The notes under the pieces are model-generated. The model did no database searches. It was given only the letters and a program-made list of their open reading frames with translations, and had not been told where the DNA came from. From Plasmodium brasilianum (Eukaryota > Apicomplexa > Aconoidasida > Haemosporida > Plasmodiidae), in contig NW_027122926.1 in assembly GCF_023973825.1 (NCBI RefSeq), forward strand, positions 1 to 54,063: DNA of 54,063 nucleotides. Reading direction: 5' to 3'. A program made the translations under genes and the position numbers. This document shows positions 27,217 through 41,639 of this stretch, one piece after another (position 1 is the first letter of the stretch; the number at the start of each line of letters is the position of its first letter).

Positions 27217-28205
27217 TTATCCTTTCCTAAACTTAATTTTTTCAAATTTTTTAACTTTTTTATGGTAATAAATAATCCATAATATAAGTATGACACCTAA
27301 TATAAAAAAAGGTAAGAAATACATTATAATTCCGAATGTATTACCTATTACATATGTATAATTCTCGGTTCCTTCTACCCATTCTGCACTTTTCGATAAC
27401 CATGTTATATTTTCCTTTACGAATTCTATAAATTTAGACAACCATCCATTTGTTTCTTTGCTCAATGATTCTAAAGGCTTCCATAAACCTGATACTTCCA
27501 GCAAACTTTTCTTAGAAACCAAGCCTAATGATAAATCAACTAAGAGAACCGCTAATAACAACAATAATAATATTAAAGGTATAGCAAGCCGGAAGCCGTA
27601 TTTTTTACATGTTATTCTTTTGTAAACCTTGTTAGTAATTGTTCTGTTGCTTTTAAGAAAATCCATATAATCAAGTTCTTTGAATATTTTTTTTTCTAAA
27701 AAGGAATATTTTTTTGTTTCAAATGTATTCAATTTATTTTTCATAGCTTTTGCTTGCTTTCTCGCGTTCTTTGATGAAAATCCATCTGATTGTACATTTA
27801 ATATTGTGACTCCCTTTTCATTATAAGATATATCTTTTCTTTTGCTCACTCCATTATTTGGTATTTCTCCGTTTAACTTTACGATGTTGGAATTATTGTT
27901 CTTGTGATATTTCGTTAGTAATCTATAAATTCTTGTATCATATTTTCTGCCAGCGATGCAGTTCTCTACCACATAATTGTTACACAGGATCTATAAGATG
28001 AAACAAAGCGTAAATATTTGTTATTTAATAAAATAAATAATCTTATAGTAAAATAAAATATTAATGAAAACAAAAAACAAAAATATGTATTTTATAAATA
28101 TCTATAATACTGTTATACCATATCTTTGTTAAAATGACACATCCAGTTTAAATGTATTAACAAAACAATTCTAATTAAAAAAAATAAATTCATTTTTTGC
28201 TCCAT
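27217..28205 (-). CDS. fam-m: fam-m-like exported two-TM protein, two exons, intact
   Basis: Exon 1 is 28119-28205 (29 codons, starts MEQKMNLFFL, hydrophobic signal). The intron is 27991-28118 (128 bp, phase 0). Exon 2 is 27217-27990. The product is about 286 aa, the same length as the fam-m at 905. It has RLLTK at 52-56 (RxL motif, lysine at position 5), ETKKYSFLEKKIFKELDY in the middle, TM1 about 164-185, a loop with several Trp (SGLWKPL, NGWLSK, TWLSKSAEW), TM2 about 246-269 and a YYHKKVKKFEKIK tail. Export to the host cell is predicted from the signal plus RxL; function is unknown. The GTG at 27972 lies six codons inside exon 2 and is not the start. It pairs with the downstream fam-l pseudogene. 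Confidence 0.9.
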
Positions 28206-28463
28206 AATATAAATATTTTAATATTTCAGTATATTCAATAAATAAAAATCTAACAGTAATGGAATGTTCTAATTATAAGGAACAACATACATATTTTTTA
28301 AAATTATATATTTTCACTTAAATATATAATATATTGCATATAATTGTAATATCCTTTAGAACAGAGAAAAACAGAAATATCTTTAAATATATATTCCACA
28401 ATTTTTATCTTAATATTTTTTTTTTGAATCCAAGTTTTCATTAAAATAAAATGACATTAACTA
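28206..28463. promoter_or_regulatory. 5' flank of fam-m at 27217-28205
   Basis: Leader region. The minus strand reads AAATATTAAAATATTTATAT just before the start, similar to sister genes. No reading frame. Confidence 0.35.
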
Positions 28464-28645
28464 ATTCATAAACATTCAAAATATATAATTTAATTATTTA
28501 ATGTAATGTAGTAATTAAATAATTTTTTTATTAATTTTTTTAGAAAAAAAAATATAATATTTCTATATATTTGCAAATTTGAGTATACATAGTATATGGA
28601 GTGTATAGAATATAGATAACATGTTGTTCTACATATTACCATAAT
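28464..28645 (-). promoter_or_regulatory. Conserved bipartite fam-l/m upstream block
   Basis: Box A about 28464-28535 contains TTCATAAACATTCAAAATAT and GTAGTAATTAAATAATTTTT. Box B about 28581-28645 contains GAGTATACATAG, then GTTGTTCTACATATTA. Spacing to the ATG is about 304 and 376 bp. Confidence 0.55.
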
Positions 28646-31602
28646 TATTACTGAATTTAATTATTTTTTTTCTTTAACAATTTTAATACTATAAACATAA
28701 GTTCCAGAAACAAGTAATTATTTTTAAAAAAGTATTAACTATTATAATAAATTTATAAATGATAAGTAAGGAAAAAAATATTTAATACAACATTCTTTGA
28801 TATATTAATTATAACACTTCTAGTCATTAATAATTTATCATAATTTAAAAAAATAGAATTTATTGAATTATACTAGATATGTAAGACATCATATATTCTA
28901 AATTTAAATGAATTATAAATTTTTACTTTTATATAATAGTTTCTAAAAAATATAATTTTTAGTCATCTTTAATTCATATGATTACTTGTACATGAAGGCT
29001 TTAAGGTTATTTGCAAAAACTAATTTTTTTTTTTTTTTTTTAATCAAATATAAATATTTAGAATATATATTAATACAATTAAAAAAAAACATTTATGTTA
29101 TTTTAATAACGGTTTATGCTTATGTATGCTACTTATAAATAAATTTCTCCTTATGTATTAAAGCATATAAATACATTTAGAACCTATATTGTATGTTTTC
29201 ACATTATTTATGATAGAATAAATTATATTCACTTATGTATACCATTAATATATTAATTGTGCAAATTTATTTTAATAATAATACCAAGTTGTAAACATTC
29301 TAATTATAGTATATAACATACTTAACATAATAATTATTATATGTGGAATTATATTTTTTAATCTGAATATGCTATTTAATTGTACAGAATTTTTGAAATA
29401 ATTATTATTTTAGCTTATTTAATATTCGTTCCATTATTTATTTTTCGTTTCAAAATATATTTGTTGAAAAATATCAAATTTATTGAAGATAAATTATTAT
29501 GCAACTTTACTGAAATTTATATACTAGGTTAATAATACACATTGTTGTTTATTCTAATTTTTATTATAATTCATATATATATATGTTCACTGTTTATAAT
29601 GGAATAACTACTTAAATTAATTAAATATTCTTAAAATCATTCTAAACGGTAACATATATTAATATAAAAGGTACATATGTTATTGTAATATTTTGTTAAT
29701 ATATTCTTCTAAGCATTGTAATATTTTATAAATTATTTGACTTATATGTAATATCATACATTTATTTTTTTTAATCAATATATATGATTTCGTTTCTTAT
29801 AAGTAAACATGATTGACATATTTTTTATTTAACAATATGTTATCATATTTATTTCTCATATTATTCAATTTTTTGAAATCCTTTATCACTTCTATGAATT
29901 TCATGTTATTAAAATATATATAATTTTTTTCTCTATATAATTCTTTATTTTTTAAATATATTTAAAAAAAAATTAATACACTTATCCACTATTTAGTTTA
30001 CTTTTTTGTTGTCTACTATTTTATGATTTATATTATGTGTAATTTTATATTCTGAAAAAAATACAATCTAGCTTTTAAACATATTTATATATGTTTACGA
30101 TAAGTAATTATTTATATTAAATAATAATAGTATAACATATTCAATAATAATGGACAAAATGCTTTCATTAATGGAATAAAATTGATTTAACTATATAGAA
30201 TATAAAATAAGTACTTTTCTAAGTATTCATACTAATTATAAAATAAAATGTAATATAACATAATAAAGAACTAAATTATTAGAGATGAAATTCGACAATT
30301 ATTAATATTATACATAAAATAATTTCTTTCTTACAGTTTCATATTCTCATTACATATAACGTAGATAATAAAATAAAAATAAATTTCCATATATATTAAA
30401 TAATGCTATATTAAAAAATATGCAACATAATAATTTTTCATTATCTAAATAGATCCTACCCATTTTCTTTTTCCTATTTCATAGATATTATTCTCCTTAA
30501 TGATTACATAAAAAAAAAACATATATACGTAAATTGGTTTTATGATGATAAATAAAAAAGAAATAAAACTTCTTTCCATGATCATATACCAGTTAAATAA
30601 TAGTTCGCTTTAAAAATAAATAAAAAAATGCAATTATATATTTAAAAAATATTAAGATTAATAAAGCTTAATAATGCTCTTTTGCTGTATATATGATATA
30701 TAACACAAAAAAAATTAACAGAATTTGCTTATATTAATATATTTATAATATATATTATAATTATTAATTATCATTTTCTTATTTTCTTAATAGAAACATT
30801 ATAATTTATTATTATATCTATTATATATAGAAGAAAATTATAAATAATATAGAAATAAATGATTGAAAATTTTAATAATATAACATATTATAATTATTAT
30901 TATATTCATAAAAAATAATATATATGTTAATTTTATATAATCATAACATAACATGTATATTATACAACATATAAACATTTAACGCAATTAAATTTGATAG
31001 TATATTATTATTATGCTGCAAATATAAATGCTTGGGCTTGTTTTTTTTTATTTATATAGAACTATTTTAGTAAATAAATTATAAATTTTTAAATTCAAAT
31101 TAATGTATCCCAACGTTTTTTATTTTGACATTAATTGAAATAAAATTGAACAGATAAAACTGATGATATCATCAACTAAATCATCCAGTAATATAAAATA
31201 TACTGTTTTCTATATATTTAACCTAAAATAATTAGCATATAATCGTTTTAGTGATATATTATATAGATTAATTAAATTAATAGAATTATGTCTTAAAATA
31301 ATTTTCAGGGTATCAGTATATTTTATTACATGATATTTGATATAATTATCACGTATTTATTATCTATCCAGTAATACAATAATTATTTTTCTAAGGTTTC
31401 ATGTATAAAATTGCATTAATGTTAATGTCTTATGTTAATAAAAGTAAAATATTATTTCTGCAATATCTCAATATTTCACTTACATTCTTATTATATATTT
31501 ATTGATGGCTTTACTGTGTAATATAATATTCCAAGAATTAAACCTTCTATTCTTCATATCAGTATGAAAATATATCTCCAATACAGAATAATATATAAAT
31601 TA
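28646..31602. other. AT-rich intergenic, no gene seen
   Basis: About 3 kb of very low-complexity sequence with a poly-T run about 29021-29041. No frame of interest. The right end is the 3' flank of the broken pir at 31603. Confidence 0.6.
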
Positions 31603-32543
31603 CTAATTTCCTGAATAATAATAACCTATGTTAATTCTTTCCCGTTCGAAATGCGAAATCTCATTATCAGGCGAACTTTCCGATAATTTACATGATACTT
31701 CTGGAATTATGTTCTGCAGTATTCTTTTTTTTATAATTAGACAATTATGAATCCTTGATCCAAGGGGACTAAACTTTTATATAAAACGAAAAAGAATGAA
31801 ATACGTTATATATATATACAACAATAATAATGTTTTAACGAAAATCAAAATCAATTTTGTTCTGAATTTTGATAATTTTTAACTATAATTCATATAATAC
31901 CTTATACAAAAAAAAAAAGTAATAAGAAATATTCCTAGTAACGTGAAACACAGAGTTATAGCTGTCTTCAATTCAGGTGAAATAGAACAATTATAGGTAA
32001 CATTATTTCTTTCACACGAATCACCATCACCTACACTCTATTTTAATTTTGGCCACAATATCTCAATCTTTTGTTCCCATAATTTTGTGTTACTTTCACA
32101 ATCAGGTTTTCCAGATATATATTCAACTTTTTTGCTGTTTAACCATTCATTTAATAAACTACAGAAAACATCCTTATTAATACTATTACTTTCACCAATT
32201 TTTACATGTAATATCTGTCTCATTTTATAACTATTGTCAAGCTTACATCCAATATTATATAAATCCTTATCTGTTTCCTTTATAGGATTTAATAAATTAT
32301 ATATTGCTGAAGATTCTGCAATCACATATTCTTGATTAAAATATGAAAAAATTAAGTCTTTCTTACTTTTGTCTAAATAATGAATAATAAATTAAAAAAA
32401 TAAAATGAACTAAAAGTAAGAAAATACAAATATATTAAAAATATTAATAAATTAAAGCGAAATAATATATACAATATAATATACCAATTAATTTATAAAA
32501 ATTATTAGGTATATGAAGTGTATAACTATATATTTACCGTCAT
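31603..32543 (-). pseudogene. pir: PIR family gene, short form, broken
   Basis: Exon 3 is 31603-31773 (57 codons, starts FSPLGSRIHNCLIIKKRI), the typical PIR tail. Exon 2 is 31901 to about 32361. It contains SAIYNLLNPI, the family-like CSLLNEWLN...C..N..LW..K.E.LW segment, then a TAG at 32038-32040, then a serine/threonine linker and one TM (about AITLCFTLLGIFLITFFFF). At the TM end an 11-T run is one base short for the expected F-L-Y-K splice junction, so exon 2 does not join exon 3 in frame. Probable exon 1 is 32538-32543 (ATGACG before a GTAAAT donor). The acceptor at 32362-32363 is the one that keeps frame, but it is weak. The ectodomain is far shorter than in the pirs at 10522 and 19645. 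Two small lesions only; a sequencing slip in the T run is possible for one of them. Confidence 0.8.
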
Positions 32544-35500
32544 CCTTAAATTATACTAAATTTTATTAAATTAACAGTAAGAAAGTGTAATATTCACGCA
32601 TATAGTTCTTTATATTTTATGTAAAAAATATATTAATATTTACATTATTTTCTATATTACATAAGAAAATGAAAATTTAAACATTTTATTAGCACATAAT
32701 ATTTTAAGCGTGAATAACAATGTAAACAGACATAAAATTTTCATAAATACTTCATTTAATAATTTAAACAATACAGAACCATTTTTCATTTAATAACTTT
32801 AAAAAAACTGATATTTTAATATATTTTGCATCAACGACTTATAATATTTAACCTAATTAACAAATGGTTATTTACATTAAAATTTAGAGTATCGCGTAAA
32901 ATGAAATTTTATTTTTTCTAATAAAATTAATTCTAGTTAATTTATTAAATATCATTCATTTATAATAAGTGTAAAACAAATATTTTTTTTTTATTTTAAA
33001 ACAGTACATAGATAAAAAAAATATATACATGAATTGTTAAGCTAAATGGTTAAATTTATCTTTTATTATTACACGCAGCGCGTAAAACAAAGTAGTTAAA
33101 TATATTATGTAAACAGTACTAATAATAAGAAATAAAATTAAAAAATAATGGTTAAATTATTCTATAATTTTTTTCATATATTATTTATATATAATACAAA
33201 AAGGAGGTTCCTTCAAACATTTCTACATCTCTAGTTTAAGTATTTTGTACCTGTAAAATGTATAATCCTATTATTTTTATATTTAATTTATTTTACCCTA
33301 TTATATATACATACAACTTATGAATTTAGAAATTAACATAACATAAACCATTTGTTACAAAAAATATTTCAATAAAACATGTAAAATATTTTGTTCTGGA
33401 TTGCTTATATAATTCTAAAATTATGGTAATTTATATGAATTAAAAATGTTCTGAACGAATAAACTACATTACATTCCATATAAACAACAAAGAAATGAAA
33501 TTTTTTTTTCATTACTTATGAATTTTTATGTAATAATTGAAAATGAAAATCACATTAAGATAAATATATTAATATTATGTTCACTTGTAAAATTTTTAAA
33601 TATTGAAAACTTAGATTTTTCTCTTAAAATTTAAAAAATTATAAATATTACTCAATTTCATGTTATATTTCTCTAAATATAATTATGCGAAAAAGTATCA
33701 TAAGTATAAAAAAAGAATTCATTGATTTTTCCTAAATAAATTTTTTTTTTATAATATTAAATATATTTAAGAAATACATAAAATGTTATTTTCAGATGTT
33801 TCTTTTACGACTACAATGACTTCTCATTTATCTTATATATATAAAGTGTTTTTATCAAAAATAAAATTAACCGTCTATACAATATTTTCTAATATAAAGT
33901 ATCATTATATGTATAATATAATATTATTCATATTTTTACATAATTGTATAAATTTTACGGATATTAAAAAATGCTAAAATTAATAAAATTAGAGCGTCAA
34001 TCAATATTAATGCTGAATAAGCCAAATTCTAAATTGTAATTTATTCAAATTATATTTTTGAAACATATTTTATTAAAAAATTTTATTAAGTACATTTTTC
34101 TTTTTTATTTACATATATTTTATAAAGAAAAATCTAAGAACACTTAATTACAGATGATTATATTATAGTTCCAGTAAACAAATATAGTTTAAATGAAGCA
34201 TATAGCACACAAAAGCATATAAACATAATACAATGGAAAATGTTATTTATATGTTAATTTTTTTTGTATTATGAAGTATATTTTGTACGCAATTAAAGTT
34301 AAATAATTTATGATATATTAATATATATTACTAAAGTAATTATAATTCTTAGCGTAGATTGTTACTCGTAATTCAAAGCTATCATGATATCAACCATATG
34401 AACAAACACACTATATTTATAGTGTTTAATTTAATAAATAATTTTGTTAATTTTATTATATTTTGTTACATAATATATGTTTATCATATAATAAATAATT
34501 ACTAACATACTCCCTTGATTTTTAATATTATTAGATATTAGTAATATACATAATTTTATTTTCTTTTATTATTAAAAAACATAATTTACACTTAATTATT
34601 TGAAGTACTCCCTTATTACGTCTTTTAATTATTTTTCATTTGTTTCATTAAATCATTCAGAAAATACACTAACTAATTATGACTATTATTTCAATATCCC
34701 TTTAATTCTTATCAAAGTAATTCATTCACAGCATAATATGTCATCATAATATTTACTATTCTTATGAATAATTATTAGTAATAACTTTTCTTTTTTCCTT
34801 TCTTTTTAACTTAATTTTTATACGAACATAATTCACCTTCATACAGATAAATTACAATCTTTACAATTATATTAAAAAAATATATATGTTTTTTCTGAAT
34901 ATCAAAATTTTGTAAAATTTCTATTTTTAAAATTGAATTTAATAATATTTTAAAAAAATATATATTTATTTTCCATTACGTATTACGTCAATTCAACTTT
35001 TTTATGGTTAATTTCTTTGATGTTAATATGATAATGTTGTATAAGTAAAAATATTAAGGATATTAATGCATGAATAATGCATATTTAAATACTAATTTAA
35101 TTATGTATTTACATAATATTGTATTATTAAAATATAATAACTGAAATGTTCTGTTCAAATCATTATTAAATATAATTATATATTTTTTTTTTTAAGTATT
35201 CATATTTTTCTTAATATATTCTACATTAAAAGCAATTTTAAAAGAAATGTAAAAATTAATTTACAATTATGTTTATTTTAAGAATATTGAAATACTCTTT
35301 TAAAAAATATTTCTTCAATAAAAATAGTAAGAAATTATATAGTACATTAATTATATTCATTAATATATACCTTTTAATATAATAACAAATCTTTTTTTAT
35401 ATAAATTAGAAACTCATTAAAAATATTTTTTATTAAGAACCTTTCTGCAGTAATACATATTTTCGGATTATCACCTTAAAATTCGTATAATCAACACATT

Positions 35501-37740
35501 TTTTTCATTTATATTTCCTTTGTACTTTTAATATAAAATATGAGAATATAATTATATTCTAAAACGCAATTTATTATAAATTTAAGGTTAATGGACATAT
35601 AATTTGTGTTTCCATTTCCATTCTTCATATAATTTTTATATAATTAATTTAAAATTTATAAATTATATATTATTTTTCATTATAAACAAATATTTATTTA
35701 ATAATTTTAAAGGTTTATTCGTCTTAATTTTTAATATTGTTCCTTAAAATGAATTTATATATATATATGTCATAATATACTTTTGCTAAATATTATATTT
35801 GTGTTTTCTGTTCTACATTGAATATAAAAACAAATTATATTATATCATAAGAGTAGTGAATACATGTGAAGGAATATTTTATAATTATAATATTAATTTT
35901 TTTAAGTATCCTAAAATATCACATAATGTAGTGTACCCCTAATATTATATATAATATGAAGTTATTTTATTATCTCTAATATATATATATAGAAAATTTC
36001 AAAGTTAATTAAAATTATATATATGAACATAATCCTTTAATACATTACAAATAATATTAAAGCATAACAAATATATTTTATATACTAGTATTACTGTAGT
36101 TAATAGTATAAAAATTTTTCCTATTTTATGAATATTTTAAATTTATTTAATTATTATAAATTTACATGCTTATTTAACTATTAAACAATTTAAATTTCCT
36201 TATTATATATATATTTCATTATAGTCAATAATCCATAGAATTAATTATTTTAATTTGATTCTTTTATTTTCTCTGCAAAAATATTATTTCTTAGTGTATA
36301 ATTATTATGTAACTCATATTTATTTATAATAGTTATTTAAAAATTACCAAACATTCTTTTGTAAAGTTATTAACATTATCCAAAAATAAATATATTAAAA
36401 TTATTAGTTTTTTCAAGAAATATAATACACATTATTATGACATTCATGAAAAATAAGTTTATTAATAAATTTTTCTAAATAAGTCTTATTTAGCAAGAAT
36501 ATATATAGATATACAGATATATATTTTGTTTTTTTCTACAAAAATTATGTTCTTATTATAAATTATTTTCTAGAAACAATGTAATTTTTTTGTTTTTTGA
36601 AAATTTTCCTTTCCTAGTTTTTTATTAATTATCAGCATCATGCCCAAAGGCTATTCTTAGTGTCAAATAATTTGTAATAAATCTAAATTCAATTAGTTAT
36701 ACAGATACTGATTAATTTATTTAGTGTTAAAAAGGTATGCAAGTTTATCATTAATAAACAAAACTATTAGATTATAAAATGAATATTTATGCGATAACTG
36801 TAAGGTACTTTTAGTAAATAATATATAAAACACAATAATTTTTGTGAAACACAGTATAAAAAAACATTTATTAGTGACATTATAATGGAAGAAATATTAC
36901 TGCATTTATTAAATTACATATTATAATTTTATGAAATGAAAAAAATATTACTATAAAAGTAATAAAACATACCTAATTAAAATTTTTATTCCTCTATATT
37001 TTAAAGAACAAAAAGTTATCATTATATGACATATTATGTACACGCGTATTTACCTATTTAAAAATAAACATTTATATTTACGTATGTATAATTCTTAAAT
37101 AGTATGAATTAATATACATGTAAACACTCATTTTCAATCTATAAATACCCATGCGTCCATGAAAAATGTGCTATATATATATTTTTAAATAATATTACGA
37201 ATAAACTAGATAAATTTTACTTTATTTTTTTATAACTATTGTTGAAATGTTGTTTTTAAAAAATATTGCAAAAATGAATCTCCACTAATAAATTAATGTA
37301 TATTAAATATGTCATTTTTTATTCAACGACATTGAACATAACTTTATCATTAACGTGAATATCTAAAAAAAATACTGATTTATAATTTCATTATAATTGT
37401 TCATAATGATATAATCATGTATGACAAGACAATATTAACTTTCTTAAATACATACTATTCAAACCTGATAATATTCATTATATATAATTTAGACATTATA
37501 TAATATATTAATAAATTAATAATTTTTTTCTATAATTATAAATTATTATAATTTTACATATTGATGGAATAACATGGTTTACAAACATTATTTATGAATA
37601 TTAAAATATATGAATGATCAGGAATATACTATACAATATAAAATGTGTATATAAGTATACTCATTACATATTGTAAAAAAATATCCTTAAAAATTTCATT
37701 TTACTTTAATAAAATAACACACAAATATACTTTATGATAT
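32544..37740. other. AT-rich intergenic, no gene seen
   Basis: This is 5.2 kb, among the longest empty stretches in the window. The plus frame at 33783-33977 starts MLFSDVSFTTTMTSH and is hydrophobic but has no family motif. Slightly GC-richer pockets near 35440-35490 and 36630-36660 break in all frames. The promoter of the broken pir at 31603 lies at the left. Confidence 0.55.
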
Positions 37741-38708
37741 TTAATATTGTACAGAATGATAAAATATATTATTTGATCTATTTTGAAATTGTGAAGACAT
37801 ATTTTCATAAGACATTTCTAACAATACATTTGTTTCTTGTTCATTAATATTTTTGGAATTTTTCTTCATCTTTCTAATAAGTCTATCCAAAAAATATCCA
37901 GTAGGAGAAAACTGTTATATAAAAGTAAAAAATTCTATTAATAAATATATATATTTCAAATTTTAAAAACCTTCGAAAAAGAATAAATATTGTAATGTCA
38001 GAATATACATATTTATAAAGAAAATTATTTTTATATCACTTAATATATAAATATACAAATGTGAATTATTCCAAATAGAGAGCAACACACAGATAGAGGA
38101 ATAAAATATTCTGAATAATAAATTTCAGAATGACTACAACTACTCGGAATCAAGTCTTGAGTTAAAGTGTAAGTCCTCAGATTGTTTTTGTTTCTAGGGC
38201 ATCAGTCTTTTTTTTTTTGTCCTTCTAATTCCGTTTCAAAATTACTTAAAATTACCCATAATGATTCCACACATTTATACCATAAAGTATTAATTTTCTG
38301 ACAGGATCCCTTATAAGTGTAAATTAGTTTTACAATGTTTAATCGATCATTCAAATAATCACATAATGCAGTACTTCCCTTCTCCATTTCATTCCGAATA
38401 TGAGCATGTTCATAATATTCTGAGCGATATAAGGAAAGAGTTCTCAAAACTCGATAATTAGAATCTACGATACTCGTTGATTTAGCATCATCCACTCTGG
38501 TAATATTACGGGGATTTTTATAATAACATTGATAACGGTGCTTTTTGTAAATGTTCGTGACTGTTGAACCGTAAATCGAAAAATAAACATGCATAAATAT
38601 AAAAGTGAATGTCAAAAATACATTCATTTATGAAAATATTATAATATTCAAGTACAAGAATGGAATTAAAGGCTTCAAAAGAAAAAATAAATATAATACA
38701 GCTGCCAT
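37741..38708 (-). pseudogene. pir: PIR family gene, short form, broken
   Basis: Exon 3 is 37741-37911 (57 codons, starts FSPTGYFLDRLIRKMKK), a clean PIR tail. Exon 2 is 38040 to about 38560. It contains ALCDYLNDRLN...C..IN.LW.KC.E.LW, aligning with the broken pir at 31603. A TGA at 38202-38204 follows an A-rich run, then a linker and a TM (about YFIPLSVCCSLFGIIHICIF). A TAA at 38040-38042 occupies the position of the usual Lys codon directly before the donor GTGATA. A candidate exon 1 is 38700-38708 (ATGGCAGCT, M-A-A, donor GTATTA), but with acceptor 38561-38562 it enters exon 2 one base out of frame, so a further 5' lesion or another acceptor is needed. The in-frame ATG at 38627 opens into intron-like hydrophobic sequence and is unlikely to be the true start. 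Confidence 0.8.
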
Positions 38709-41639
38709 TTTGAAAGAAAACAATTGGATCATAAATTTCTATATTTATTTATATTGCATTATATTCCAATAATTAAATATATTTATAAAAATTAAAAAAT
38801 GTACTTCAGAATTTATTCTAATATATGTATAATCCAATATTAACAAGGTTACGCAAAGATTCACTTAACGTAATATTTGTGAAATTATAATTAACCACTA
38901 AAACATAATAATAATACTATATTAATAAATTTTATTAAGTATTGTTATAAAATAGTAATAGTTAAAATATTTATACAAAATTATATTTGTATGTATATTT
39001 TTTTTTAACATTTCTACATTTTAGTAGATATTAATTTTATGATTCTTATTCAAAAAGCATAAAAATTAAAATATAAATATTCCTATATATTAATTTCATA
39101 ATATTTCAACAATATAACATTAATAAAAGAAATACCTAATAATCACAACAAATACATTGATAGCTGTAACAAAATATATTTTAGTTGTAAAAAATTTATT
39201 CAAATATTTTATTAGGATGCACTTTTTATCTTTCAGAAAATTTTTGTAAGATCATAGTTATTCCATTAAACGAAAATTAAATAAAAAAGATAAAATAATT
39301 GTGAAACTATATATAATAGTTAATATAATACATAATAATTAGATTATTCATAAATTATATAAAAATTAAAAGAATGCTTTCCCTTCCATTTATGACACCA
39401 TATTTATAACTCCCTTTTAGAACGCTTCTATACATTGACTGTTTAATGTAAAATACTAAAGTTATTTTAATTTGATAATACATACTTATATATATATATA
39501 TGTAATTTATTTGTATATCTAAATATGACACACACACATAAAAAAAAACCTTATATGAATACATTGACTATAAAATACATTATAAAGTGCACATAATTTT
39601 GATAATCAAAACACGTATTAACAATATATTAACATGTTTATTTGAAACATCAATAGTCAATTAAATGTATTTAAATGATTAAGATATTTATTCTCATCGA
39701 GTTGTATTTTTAATATTACACACAAGAAAAGGCTTAGAGATTTTAGCATAAAATATTATATCTAAAATATATAATAATTATTCCTTCATTCATATGTAAG
39801 AATTTTATTTAATACATTGTATTTTTTAATATAATCACTATAAAATAGAAGTATATAAAATATATCCTTAAATATATATCAATTGATTAATATATAATCT
39901 TAATTATTTCTTTAGATGATAACAGTAAAAGTGATATTATTAATATATATTATATTACTTAATTTTGATGTTATTATATAAATATACTTCTACATTTTTA
40001 AAAATATAAAAAAATTCTACTGATTTTGTCGTTACTTCTTCAAAATATTAAATATAAACTCTTTTGAAATATATTCTATGCTAAAAATAATATTTCTGAT
40101 TAACTTTTTTAAGACCTTTTTTCTATTTTTTTCTATAAAACAAAATAAAGAACGAGAAAAACATCAAATTTATAAAAAAATAAAATATTATGATCATATT
40201 GTTTAAATGGTACAGAAATTAGAAGAAGTACATTGAATTAATAGTTCCTTGAATAAAAATTATTAAACAGCACAATTATAGATAATAATTATTTTTATTC
40301 GAATTTAAAATCTTTAATTTTTTTACGTATTATATTTACATTTCAATTATATTTCTATTTCATGTACATATATTTAATGCATTATTGTATTCTCTCTAGT
40401 AATTTTGTAAAAATCCATATAACTCCTAAAAAAGGTTTAATAAAATAATTATACAGTATATTTTGAAATATCAAAATGAAATAATTTTTTATGGAAAATA
40501 TAGTTTTGTTATATACAAATGTACCTATAAAGTATATATTATACTCAAACAAACATATATATCGTTGCATATATATTTAAAAACAATTATGAATCTGTTC
40601 TTTCCCCACATTTTTAAATATTGAAAGAATTACATTTTTGACTTATGTTACTATGTTCTTACAATCTACAGTGAGTTTATTAAATGTTATATTTTTTCAA
40701 ATATCTAAAATATTAAAGTATTACTAAGTATAAAATATCATAAAAAATACAAAATTATTTTTATATATATTTCCCCATATACTGTTATTAATTATTTCAT
40801 TCTTAAAACAAAGCGTATATAATGTCAATTATTGAAACAGAGTGAAACAGTGAATAAAGGAACAAAAAAATTTCATAAAATTAAAATTCAAAACCCATAA
40901 ACATACCAAAATAATGATTTTTTAATATAATAGTTTGATTAGACATAACTATAATAAAATAATAGTTTATGTACATAAATATTTGCAAAATTTGATTATT
41001 GGGTAATATGAATATTTTTTTTTATTTTTTTCACCATATAACATGAGCTGCGTGCTTTTAACTTGTAACAGTATTGATATTTAAATACCTTTAATTTAAT
41101 GGATTTAGAGTTATTATATTTTTACTAGTTAAGAGTTAATAGTCATTTTTAATCGTAATGTTTGACATTACTCCATTAAATAATCATATGCAAAAATATA
41201 TATATTTTTTGTATTATTTTAACTTATATAAATTGAAAGGCTAATACGTCTTATATTTAACCACTATTATAAAAGATTCAAATATTTAAATATTTTATAG
41301 TGCTTTTTTAATTTTATTTTTTATTTTTCTGATAAATTGTTTTAAACTAGTTTTTTTGTTTTTTTTTCATTATACAGTTGTAAAGTTAATACATTATTTA
41401 AAATTTTATTATTTCGTTTTTTCTTTATTTCTTATAGGAATGTATTTTCTTAAAAAAAATTTTCATTGTATAAACTCTTTATATACAAATATATGTTCTT
41501 TTTTTTGGTTTTATTTTTAGTAATGAAAAGAAATAGTCACTAAATATCCATTTTTTCTCCAATTTCTAATATATATTGTAACGTAATATTTCATATTATC
41601 GGGAAATAAATAATAACAAAAATTAAGGCATACAGAAAT
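38709..41639. other. AT-rich intergenic, no gene seen
   Basis: About 2.9 kb. The minus-strand frames at 39355-39564 and 40382-40570 are low-complexity I/Y/F-rich with no splice context. Nothing else supportable. Confidence 0.55.

Noticed and set aside
27081..27296. Minus-strand 71-codon frame overlapping the fam-m 3' end
   Set aside because: Shifted-frame shadow of the fam-m tail and 3' flank.
33783..33977. Plus-strand 64-codon frame
   Set aside because: No motif, isolated, AT-driven composition.
38561..38627. ATG at 38627 as the true start of a secreted protein
   Set aside because: The hydrophobic start looks like an intron 3' end running into acceptor TTCAACAG; the downstream sequence is PIR exon 2, which normally lacks a signal peptide.
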